In this document: in pieces, positions 35,940-43,660 of the stretch
Layout: every line of letters starts with the position of its first letter
Numbering within the stretch: position 1 is the stretch's first letter
Assembly (NCBI GenBank): GCA_963740255.1
Contig: CAVUDO010000002.1
Span: 1,426,001 to 1,490,000, forward strand
DNA length: 64,000 nucleotides
DNA from: CAVUDO01 sp963740255
Lineage (GTDB): Bacteria; Actinomycetota; Actinomycetes; Mycobacteriales; Cryptosporangiaceae
Direction of reading: 5' to 3'
The notes under the pieces: model-generated
What the model was told of the DNA's origin: nothing
The model's database searches: none
The model's input: only the letters and a program-made list of their open reading frames with translations
Translations under genes and position numbers: made by a program

Positions 35940-38422
35940 TCCTGACCGGTGCCGAGATCGGCCGCGAACGCGCCCGGGGCGCGATCACGATCGACCCGTA
36001 CCGACCCGAACAGGTCAACCCGAACAGCTACAACTTCCGCCTCGGCCGCCACCTCAAGGTCTACCTCGACGACGTCCTGGACCCGCGGCACCCCAACCGG
36101 TACCAGGAGATCGAGATCCCCGAGGAGGGACTGCTGCTGCAACCGAGCAGGCTCTACCTCGCCCACACCGAGGAAGTCCTCGGCAGCGACACCTACGTCC
36201 CGACGTTCGCCGCCCGGTCCTCGGTCGCCCGGCTGGGCCTGTTCATCAACCTCTCCGCGTGCCTGGGCGACATCGGCTACGTCGGCCAATGGACCCTGCA
36301 GCTCTACGCCCTGCACCCGATCAAGGTCTACCCCGGCATGTGCATCGGCCAGATGATGTGGTGGACCCCGCAAGGAACGGTGCGTCTCTACGCCGGCAAG
36401 TACCAAGGCTCCGTCGGGGCCCGCCCCAGCGACATCCACCTCGACTTCGACCGGCAAATCGCCCGCCACCGCCTCCCCAGCCTCGACACCGACACGAACG
36501 CCGACGCTGTCGAGGCGCAGGTCGGTGGGAAGTTCGCCACACTGGCCCGGCTCAGCCGCGACTTCCCCATCCCACCCGCGTTCGCGATCCCCGTCGGCGA
36601 GTTCGCCGCCGCGCTGCACACCGACCAGCAGCAGACCCTGCGGCAGGCGTTCGCCGACATGCGCGGCACCGTCGGTGCGTTCGCCGAACAGACCTGCCGC
36701 GAGATCGCCGCCGCCCTGGACACCCTGGCCCCACCACCAGAACTCGCCCAGGCCGTCGCCGCTCGGCTCGGTGACCTCCACGCCGCGGGCGCCGCCGCGT
36801 TCGCCGTGCGGTCCTCCGCGGTCGGTGAGGACGGGGCACAGTCCAGCTTCGCCGGTGTCCACCGCAGCGTCCTCAACCTCACCGACGCCCACGACGTCCT
36901 GGACGCGGTGATCAGCTGCTGGCAGTCCTATTACCACCCCGCCGCCGTGCTCGCCCGTGTGCGTACCGGTGACTTCAGCCCCGACCCCCGGATGGCGCTG
37001 TTCGTTCAGGCCATGGTCTCGCCCAGCCACGCCGGCGTCGCGTTCACCCGGCCCAACGTCGTGGACATCGAATACGTCCATGGCACCGGCGACGCGCTGA
37101 TGGCCGGCGTCACCGCACCGACCCGCGCCAGCGTCGACCTCACCCACCCCGACCAGCCCCCGGCCGACCTGCACCGCCGCGTCGCCCAGCTGGCAGCACG
37201 CACCCGGTCCCTGCTCGGGACCGACGTCGACGTCGAATGGGCGCTCGACGACCGGGAACTCTGGCTCCTGCAATGCCGACCCGTCACCGCCGCCCTGCAC
37301 ACCGCCCGCCGCGACACGGCGCCGATCGCCCGCACCGAACCGCTCTACCCCGAAGCCGACCAGTCTGAGGACAACACGGTGGAACTCGGTGCCGTCGCCG
37401 AGGTCGTCGCCGGCTACCGCCGCAAACGCGGACCCGCCTACAACACCGCCCAGAACCTCGGCATCAGCGTGCTGCCCGGATTGGTCGTCCACGTCAACCG
37501 CCGCGCGCTGGACATCCCACGGCTCGCCGCCGCGTTGGAGCGAGCCCTGCGGCAGGGACCAGCATCCCGATTGGTCCTCGACCTCGGCGTCGGCCAACGC
37601 CAACAGATCATCGACAAGCCCGACCTGATCCAGCACCTCCGAGACGGGCTCCCCGGCGACGACACGTTCATGCATACCCTCGTCGTCCGTGACTTCGTCA
37701 CCGGTCAGACCGGCCTGATCGCCAGCATCACCGACGGCGAGCTGCTCCTCGAAACCTCCACCGACGGACTCATGGCCATCAACCGCGGCCACGCCACCAC
37801 CCAACGGTCGATCGCCGCGACCCGCTCCCCCGACCCATCGCGCGGCTGGGTTGCGTGTCCGGCCCCCGTTGCGCGGCCGTTCACCGCCGAGCAGGCAGTA
37901 GTCGTTGGCGACCTCACCGCGGCGCTCGATCAGCGCCATGGACGGGTCACGACCGAGTGGGTCATCGATGACGGCATCCTGTACTTCATCGACTACTCAG
38001 TCCTTGGAGCGCCCACGGCCGCAGCCGGTGTCGCGGTCATGTCCCGAGGCTCGGCACACGGCCCGGTCCTCACCCTGGACATCCCCGATGCCGAACTCGA
38101 ACGCCTCTCGCTCAGCGCCGCGGTCAGCGTCACCGCAGCCACCAACGACGAGTGGGAATGGGCGGTCAAACTCACCCAGCAGGTCACCGGCCTGGCCGCT
38201 AAGCCGATCATCGTGGCCCGCCGCCCCTACGCCGCGCTGTCCGTACTCATCGACCACGTCGCCGGGTTCCTCTTCCAGGACGGCGCCGTCCTCTGCCACC
38301 TCGCGATCCTGCTCCGAGAAGCCGGCGTGCCCGCGATCATCCACAGCGACCCACCCGAGGACGGCTTCGTCACCCTCACCGAACACGGGGTCACGTTTCA
38401 CGCCGACAGCGACCCTCCGTAG
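35936..38422 (+). CDS. dCTP-deaminase-like domain fused to PEP-synthase-like ATP-grasp and swivelling-His domains
   Basis: 828 residues. Residues 1-185 are a second dCTP-deaminase-like domain (LTGAEIGRERARGAITIDPY; AARSSVARLGLFIN; YAGKYQGSVGARPSD). It keeps the Ser/Arg motif, but the catalytic-Glu position reads Gln (WTLQLYAL). From about 196 the protein is a PEP-synthase/PPDK N-terminal ATP-grasp: VGGKFATLARLS, FAVRSSAVGEDGAQSSFAG, then the AGVAFTRP segment and DVEWALDDRELWLLQCRP (to about 450). About 450-740 is unclear. The C-terminal 90 residues match the phosphohistidine swivelling domain, with likely phospho-acceptor H788 in LCHLAILLREAGVPAII. The PEP-binding TIM barrel seems absent. It is intact and coupled by GTGA to the upstream paralogue. 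Confidence 0.78.
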   Translation: MILTGAEIGRERARGAITIDPYRPEQVNPNSYNFRLGRHLKVYLDDVLDPRHPNRYQEIEIPEEGLLLQPSRLYLAHTEEVLGSDTYVPTFAARSSVARLGLFINLSACLGDIGYVGQWTLQLYALHPIKVYPGMCIGQMMWWTPQGTVRLYAGKYQGSVGARPSDIHLDFDRQIARHRLPSLDTDTNADAVEAQVGGKFATLARLSRDFPIPPAFAIPVGEFAAALHTDQQQTLRQAFADMRGTVGAFAEQTCREIAAALDTLAPPPELAQAVAARLGDLHAAGAAAFAVRSSAVGEDGAQSSFAGVHRSVLNLTDAHDVLDAVISCWQSYYHPAAVLARVRTGDFSPDPRMALFVQAMVSPSHAGVAFTRPNVVDIEYVHGTGDALMAGVTAPTRASVDLTHPDQPPADLHRRVAQLAARTRSLLGTDVDVEWALDDRELWLLQCRPVTAALHTARRDTAPIARTEPLYPEADQSEDNTVELGAVAEVVAGYRRKRGPAYNTAQNLGISVLPGLVVHVNRRALDIPRLAAALERALRQGPASRLVLDLGVGQRQQIIDKPDLIQHLRDGLPGDDTFMHTLVVRDFVTGQTGLIASITDGELLLETSTDGLMAINRGHATTQRSIAATRSPDPSRGWVACPAPVARPFTAEQAVVVGDLTAALDQRHGRVTTEWVIDDGILYFIDYSVLGAPTAAAGVAVMSRGSAHGPVLTLDIPDAELERLSLSAAVSVTAATNDEWEWAVKLTQQVTGLAAKPIIVARRPYAALSVLIDHVAGFLFQDGAVLCHLAILLREAGVPAIIHSDPPEDGFVTLTEHGVTFHADSDPP

Positions 38423-38500
38423 CCGCGATACCCTCACAGCCACCTGCGCGAAGCCCGAGCACCAACCGCCCGACCGTCGCCATACGAACCGAGGAATACG

Positions 38501-39398
38501 TTGACGACCTTGGACATCATGCTTCCCTACTACGGCGACGTCGCACTGATGAAGACCGCTGTGGAAAGCGTCATCGGCCAGTCCGACGACCGGTGGCGCC
38601 TCACCGTCGTTGACGACGGCACCGCCAAAGGTGTGCCCGAATGGTTCGCCGCACTGAACAACCCGCGGGTCCGCTACCAACGCAACGAGAACAACCTCGG
38701 TGTCTCCGGCAACTTCCAGAAATGCCTCGACCTGGCCGAACACGACTACATGGTCATGATGGGCTGCGACGACGTCATGCTGCCCCACTACGTCGCCACC
38801 GTTCACGGCCTCATCGACCAGCACCCCGACGCCACCCTGCTCCAACCCGCCGTGCAGGTCATCGGCAGCACCGGGCCAGCCGGTCAACACGCTCGTCGAC
38901 CGCACCAAGAAGCGGATCTACGCCCCGAAGTTCACCGGCACCCTCGTGCTCCAAGGCGAAGAACTCGCGGTCAGCCTCCTGCGCGGGAACTGGCTCTACT
39001 TCCCCGCGATCTGCTGGCGCACGAAAGCAGCCCAAGCGGTCGGCTTCGACCCCACGATGACCGTCATCCAAGACCTCTCCCTGATCATCCAACTCGTCGA
39101 ACAAGGCGCCAAACTCGCCGTCAGCGACCAAGTCGCCTTCCAATACCGACGCCACGCCGTCAGCGCATCCTCCGCCACCGCCATCAGCGGCAGCCGCTTC
39201 GCCGAGGCCCGCAACTACTTCCTCGACACCGCCGACGCCATGACCGCCCGCGGGTGGAACCAGGCCGCCAAAGCCGCCCGCCGCCACCTCTCCTCCCGCC
39301 TCCACGCCCTCACACTGCTACCCGGAACGGCTCTCCACGGCAACGTCAAAGGCGTCCGGACACTCACCAAACACGCCTTCGGCCGCGGACGAACCTGA
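38501..39398 (+). CDS. GT2-family glycosyltransferase (one frame disruption)
   Basis: About 298 residues. TTG at 38501 follows GAGGAA (38491-38496). The GT-A fold opens LDIMLPYYGDVALMKTAVES and has VVDDGT and the metal-binding stretch MVMMGCDDVMLPHY. A frame change at about 38875 (just before PVNTLVDRTKKR) joins the catalytic part to a C-terminal half with NWLYFPAICWRTKAAQAVGF. It is the last gene of the operon and would attach a sugar to the pathway's product. The 78-base gap before it is small enough for the same transcript. 39399-39606 holds no gene. Confidence 0.72.
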
Positions 39399-39606
39399 GC
39401 CCGCCTGAGCCGACCACCAACCCGCTCGACCACCCGCCCGGGCGACCTGCAGCCCGCAGCAGCACCGCGTCGTTCACCGCGACACGGCGGGAGAAGACCC
39501 TCCGGATGGATACGAGACGGGAGGTCACACTCGACGCGCCCTTGCCTGACCGGTCGCTCATGCTCATGCTGTGGCGTGGCCAGCTTTGAACAGAACTCAT
39601 CAGAGG

Positions 39607-39624
39607 ATTTCGGCTGTTCAGGCC
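39607..39624 (+). repeat. 18-bp direct repeat, left copy (island boundary candidate)
   Basis: ATTTCGGCTGTTCAGGCC is identical to 52998-53015, and the next six bases match at five positions. Weaker similarity resumes around 39760-39795 versus 53053-53085 (CACTACACCGAAGT versus CACTACATCGAAGT). The repeat therefore includes upstream sequence and the 5' end of the next gene. Confidence 0.55.
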
Positions 39625-39730
39625 CTTGCCGTCCTACCACCTTGGTGCCCAGGATGCGAGTTGTCCTCTCCGCGCCCCACCGCGACTTCCGGCAGCGGAT
39701 CTTCAGGGTTCGGCACGAAAGAGCACGATC

Positions 39731-40222
39731 ATGGGACCAAGCGGACCTCAACGGCGCCCCGCCTCGTACTGGCGACACGTGCACTACACCGAAGTACGCG
39801 ACGCAGTGCTCGATCTCCTGTTGATCTACGACAGCACACCGCCCCAAGAACGCCGAACCCTGGCATCGCTGGCAACAGACACCATCGAACCGCTGCGCCG
39901 CACCCTGACACGCACCGCCGACCTCGACGAGCACACCGACCTCACCCCACCCAAACGGCGCAACCATGACGTGGAGAAGCGTCGTGAACAGATACCGGCC
40001 ACCGCTCCAGCCCGGGAACGCGCATACGCCCTCTACGACGCCTGCCTGGACTTCCTCAACGTCTTCATCGGAGCCGGCACCCACGATCCACCCGCACGAC
40101 TCATCTGGGATCGTGCAGGACGCCAGATCCGCCACGCCATCCTGAACGCCCCCTTCGACCGATCACCCCACGCCTTCGGCCCCTCGGCGGCTTCTGAACC
40201 CGACCCGAACTCGCCTGACTGA
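39731..40222 (+). CDS. Hypothetical 163-aa protein
   Basis: Hydrophilic, mainly alpha-helical protein. Its N-terminal part reads YWRHVHYTEVRDAVLDLLLI. The C-terminal part contains ERAYALYDACLDFLNVFIGA. No recognised domain. ATG at 39731 has only a weak GAGCACG site, so the start is uncertain. A decayed copy of its 5' end seems present at about 53040-53090. It precedes Lsr2 by 95 bases. Confidence 0.55.
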   Translation: MGPSGPQRRPASYWRHVHYTEVRDAVLDLLLIYDSTPPQERRTLASLATDTIEPLRRTLTRTADLDEHTDLTPPKRRNHDVEKRREQIPATAPARERAYALYDACLDFLNVFIGAGTHDPPARLIWDRAGRQIRHAILNAPFDRSPHAFGPSAASEPDPNSPD

Positions 40223-40253
40223 CTCCGTAGAAGTTAGTCAGCTCGACTGCAAA

Positions 40254-40282
40254 TTGCCTCATGCTCCCGGTCGATCTATGCT
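40254..40282 (+). promoter_or_regulatory. Probable promoter of lsr2
   Basis: TTGCCT at 40254-40259 and TATGCT at 40277-40282 are separated by 17 bases, close to the housekeeping consensus, and lie 35 bases before the ATG of lsr2. The ribosome binding site CCGGAGG is at 40304-40310. Confidence 0.45.
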
Positions 40283-40317
40283 CCCAACGACAATCAACCT
40301 GACTCCGGAGGCAATGC

Positions 40318-40656
40318 ATGGCCCGCAAGGTCCAAGTCACCCTCGTCGACGATCTCGACGGAGGTCAAGCCGACGAAACCGTCGCCTTCGAGTTCGACGG
40401 CACCGCATACGAAATCGACCTCTCCACCAAGAATGCTGAGAAACTCCGCAAAGCCGTCGGCAGCTACATCAATGTCGCCCGCAAAGTCGGCCGCACCGGC
40501 AGCAAGCGCTTCCGTTCAAGTGCCGCCGGCGTCTCTACCGCCGACCGTGAACACAACCAGGTCATTCGCAAATGGGCCAAAGCACAGGGCCTCAAAGTCT
40601 CAGATCGTGGCCGTATCTCTGCCGACGTTGTGGAGCAATACAAGACAACTCACTGA
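40318..40656 (+). CDS. lsr2: Lsr2-family nucleoid-associated silencer
   Basis: 112 residues. The N-terminal dimerisation domain starts MARKVQVTLVDDLDGGQADE and includes FEFDGTAYEIDLSTKNA. The C-terminal DNA-binding domain has the short basic loop region near VSDRGRISADVV. Lsr2 binds AT-rich, horizontally acquired DNA and represses it. This copy sits at the edge of a lower-GC defence-type island, so it may silence that island. Length and order are normal. Confidence 0.93.
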   Translation: MARKVQVTLVDDLDGGQADETVAFEFDGTAYEIDLSTKNAEKLRKAVGSYINVARKVGRTGSKRFRSSAAGVSTADREHNQVIRKWAKAQGLKVSDRGRISADVVEQYKTTH

Positions 40657-40670
40657 TTTTGCCGGGCTGC

Positions 40671-40756
40671 GCCTCAGCATGCTGTAGTCCCCGCATGGGA
40701 CCTACGGCGAAGTCGCGGATCGCTACGGGTATCTTCTGAGTCGTCGTACACCACAG
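40671..40756 (-). pseudogene. 5'-end fragment of a second ABC-ATPase/TOPRIM gene (direct repeat of 47434-47520)
   Basis: About 80% identical over 86 bases to the start region of the ATPase gene at 47489. On the minus strand it still reads VAIRDFAVGPMRGLQHAEA, against VAIRDFAVGPMRGLRHAEA in the intact gene, showing common descent at protein level. It ends in unrelated sequence. It is either a relic of a paralogue or a duplicated recombination site. 40757-40916 holds nothing else recognisable. Confidence 0.6.
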
Positions 40757-40916
40757 AGTGCGAGCAGCTCCCGCAGCTTCTCGCGGTTGACGACAGGCTC
40801 AAACAACCGTGGGCTCATGACGTTGCGGCTGTGTCATCCGCGGAGGGTACGGCGTCGACGATCGTCGCCGCTGCAGACGTCCAGCTTGGCTACCTGAATC
40901 CGTTCATGGCATCCTG

Positions 40917-42365
40917 ATGGGCTCGCATCCGGCTGGTCCTCGGCGGGCAGGACTCTACGTTGGGATCAGGTTGATGCAGGCTTATCGGAAGCCAACGGTC
41001 CGGTCGGCAGTCGCCACATTACTGGTGGCCGCGCTGAGGGATCTCGCCGAACGGGACGGCGCCCCGAAAGTCGCCGCAGCGCCAGACTTACGGAACTGGT
41101 GGCGGTACGGTCAGGAATCCTTCGTTGCGTTGCGGCCCCACGCCTGGCATATGCCCGAGCGCGTCACAACGGTCCACTGGCTGGACACATTCGCCGAGAT
41201 GGGCGCCGTTCGCGAAGCGATCGACGCCGACCCGATCTTGAGTACCCGCCTCGACACGACGGTCGGCGTCGAGTTCTCGCTACAACTGCGCAGACTCGAC
41301 TGGCTCCTGGTCGAGCACCTGCTCGAACCGATGATCGTCACCACCCGCGCCTACGAGTTCGACGATGCAGCGTTCGACTCGCACTACAACCGGCTCGAAA
41401 CCGGCCTGCTGGCCGACACCATCCGCTTCGTCGAGTTCATCCCGCTCAACGGCTTCACGTCGAACATGGCCGAGATCGCTTTGCCTGACGGCATGGTGCT
41501 GCGCCCGATGACCGACTGGCAGATGAGCCAGGCCATCCAGATGCTCGCAGTGCCGGCAGAGTTCAGCAACGGTCCCAACAGCGTGCAGGTCTCCCGTTTC
41601 CACCAATGGGCCGTGACGAAGGAGCAAAGCTACCCGGTCCGCTCCTACAAGCAGGGAATGCCCGAGCATCCGCAAGCCCCCGGCTTCCCCAGCCTGGAGG
41701 AGCCTGCTCAAAGGCTCGTTACTGCACTGCGTGTGGTCTGTGGCGGGTCGGTAGTCAGCACGCGCGCGATCCACGCGCCACACGACGACGGCTTCCCATT
41801 CGGTGTTGAGGCCAGCGCCGTCCTCCTAGTGGTGGGTGTCGCCGACGTCAACCGGCCCACCCTGCTCCTGACCGACCAGCACCTTGATGCTGTGCGCAGC
41901 GTGTACGAGATGCTCGCGACCTCCGCGGTCGCGCGGGATCGATCGCTGCAGACCGCCATGCGACGGTTCGTCCTCGCCGGCTCGAGGGCCCTGCCGGAGG
42001 ACCGGCTCATCGACCTCACCATCTGCTCTGAGGCATTGTTCATCAAGCGCGGCAACATCAAAGGACGGCAGAAGAGCACGCTCATAGCAGAGGCGGCCGG
42101 ACGGTTGCTGGCCGGCGATCCCGTACTTGGAGCCAACCGCGAGCACATCGAGCGGTTTCTCAAGGACGCCTACCAGTTGCGTAACGCGGAGATCCACGGC
42201 GACCACCCCGCGCAGAGGGCGATGACCCTCCTCAGCGGAACAAAGACCGACGACCTCGCCCACTTCGTTGAGGACCTCACACTCCTGCTAGGCCGCGCAA
42301 TCCATCGCGTACTCACCGAGATCACACGACCACAGGACGAAGATCATCGCCCCTGGCCGGCCTGA
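40917..42365 (+). CDS. HEPN (ApeA-like) domain protein, possible defence RNase
   Basis: 482 residues; ATG at 40974 is an alternative start with a better upstream purine run. The N-terminal 300 residues are unassigned. The C-terminal about 150 residues show the ApeA-like HEPN pattern: LPEDRLIDLTICSEALF, then FLKDAYQLRNAEIHGDHP. The RNAEIH motif (Rx4H, about residue 422) is the RNase signature of HEPN toxins. Such proteins occur in abortive-infection systems. It stands near Lsr2, a reverse transcriptase and two NTPases, supporting a defence role. Confidence 0.65.
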   Translation: MGSHPAGPRRAGLYVGIRLMQAYRKPTVRSAVATLLVAALRDLAERDGAPKVAAAPDLRNWWRYGQESFVALRPHAWHMPERVTTVHWLDTFAEMGAVREAIDADPILSTRLDTTVGVEFSLQLRRLDWLLVEHLLEPMIVTTRAYEFDDAAFDSHYNRLETGLLADTIRFVEFIPLNGFTSNMAEIALPDGMVLRPMTDWQMSQAIQMLAVPAEFSNGPNSVQVSRFHQWAVTKEQSYPVRSYKQGMPEHPQAPGFPSLEEPAQRLVTALRVVCGGSVVSTRAIHAPHDDGFPFGVEASAVLLVVGVADVNRPTLLLTDQHLDAVRSVYEMLATSAVARDRSLQTAMRRFVLAGSRALPEDRLIDLTICSEALFIKRGNIKGRQKSTLIAEAAGRLLAGDPVLGANREHIERFLKDAYQLRNAEIHGDHPAQRAMTLLSGTKTDDLAHFVEDLTLLLGRAIHRVLTEITRPQDEDHRPWPA

Positions 42366-42621
42366 CGCTGACCTTCCACCTCTACGCCCGTGCCGCGCCC
42401 ATCTTGACCCGGACCGGTTGGTGGCCCTATCACGACCCGCGACCGATGCTCGGCAACCATCGGCGAAAGAGGTACCACGAGTCGGCCCAACGTCGTCGGC
42501 TTAGACGGGAGCGCACGCGCGCGCCGCCCAGCCGGCGACGCGCGTGCACCGGCCGCCGGTGCCACTATCAGCTCGGGCTATTCCCCGTGCGCCTGTCGGC
42601 CACGACACGGAGAATCGGGCG

Positions 42622-43375
42622 ATGGCGAGAATCTTGCTCACCGGCGCGGCCGGGTACATCGGCCGAGTCCTGCGCAAGCGGTTGACCACCCACGAGCTGC
42701 GGGCCACCGACCTGCACACCGTCGAGGGCGTCAACGCCCTCGACGTCACGGACCCGGAGGCGGTCGAGGCGGCATGCCAGGGCGTGGACGCGATGGTGCA
42801 CCTGGGTGGCATCAGCTCCGAGGGGCCGTTCTAGGCACAGCTCGACGTCAACGTCCGCGGCGCCCGCCACGTGCTCGAGGGCACCCGCCGTGCGGGCGTC
42901 CCCGGGCGATGCTGGCCTCGAGCAACCACGTCGTCGGCTTCGCCCAGTATGGCCTGGGCGACCTGCCCGACGACATGCCGCCGGCCCCGGACACCTTCTA
43001 CGGCTTCAGCAAGGCCGCGACGGAGTCCCTCGGCGCGCTCTACAACCACCGCTTCGGCCTGCACGTGGTCTGCCTGCGGATCGGCACCTGCGCCGACGTA
43101 CCGACGTACCCGCGGGCGCTCTGGTCGTGGCTCTCTCCGGACGACTGCGCCCGGCTAGTCGACGCGTCGCTGGCGGCCGAGGGCTACCACCTGGTGTGGG
43201 GTGTCTCGGCCAACACCCGCCGCTGGTGGTCCACCGAAGGCGGCTACCGGATCGGCTACACCCCGGGCGACGACGCCGAACGCTACGCCGCCACGCTCGG
43301 CGAACCGGAAATCTCCCCCAACACCACTGTCGGCGGTCACTTCTGCACGGCCCCCTGGGCGAATGGATGCGCTAA
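42622..43375 (+). pseudogene. Broken NAD-dependent epimerase/uronate-dehydrogenase-like gene
   Basis: Begins as a normal Rossmann enzyme: RILLTGAAGYIGRVLRKRL and DAMVHLGGISSEGPF. It then meets TAG at 42832, where the family usually has Glu (EGPFE). The protein continues QLDVNVRGARHVLEGTRRAG. It switches frame at about 42905 to LASSNHVVGF and YGFSKAATESLGALYNHRFG (the YxxxK catalytic pair), and again near 43350. One nonsense codon plus two frame changes indicate true decay. It is higher in GC than the reverse-transcriptase gene that follows. 42366-42621 holds no gene. Confidence 0.75.
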
Positions 43376-43660
43376 CCGGTCGAACCTCCACGATTCGTTG
43401 GCGAAGAGCCGCCAGCTTAGGGCCTGGGGTCTTAAATGGTGGTCTAAAACTGGCCGTTGTTGGCACTGGTCACTCGGTAGTGGCGGCGCAAATCTACGAG
43501 AGTACCTGGCCTGGGTTTCAGAAGCGGATCAGCAAGCCGCGTCCACACTGTCTGCGAGAATGTCACCTCGGCCAGCCGCCCATTTAGCCGGCTGCCGTCA
43601 ACTAGTATTGTGAACGTTTCACGCCGAGGGGATCAACGGGGCACACCGGGGAGGCGCTCG
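43376..43660. other. Non-coding stretch upstream of the reverse transcriptase
   Basis: About 285 bases between the broken epimerase and the reverse-transcriptase start, without a convincing frame. Several defence reverse transcriptases are preceded by a structured non-coding RNA that serves as template. This stretch is the place where one would lie, but I see no hairpin strong enough to call it. Confidence 0.3.

Noticed and set aside
35852..37939. 695-codon open frame on the minus strand
   Set aside because: It is opposite the intact dCTP-deaminase/PEP-synthase fusion; composition (Gly/Val/Asp/Glu-rich, no motifs) is typical of the antisense of GC-rich genes.
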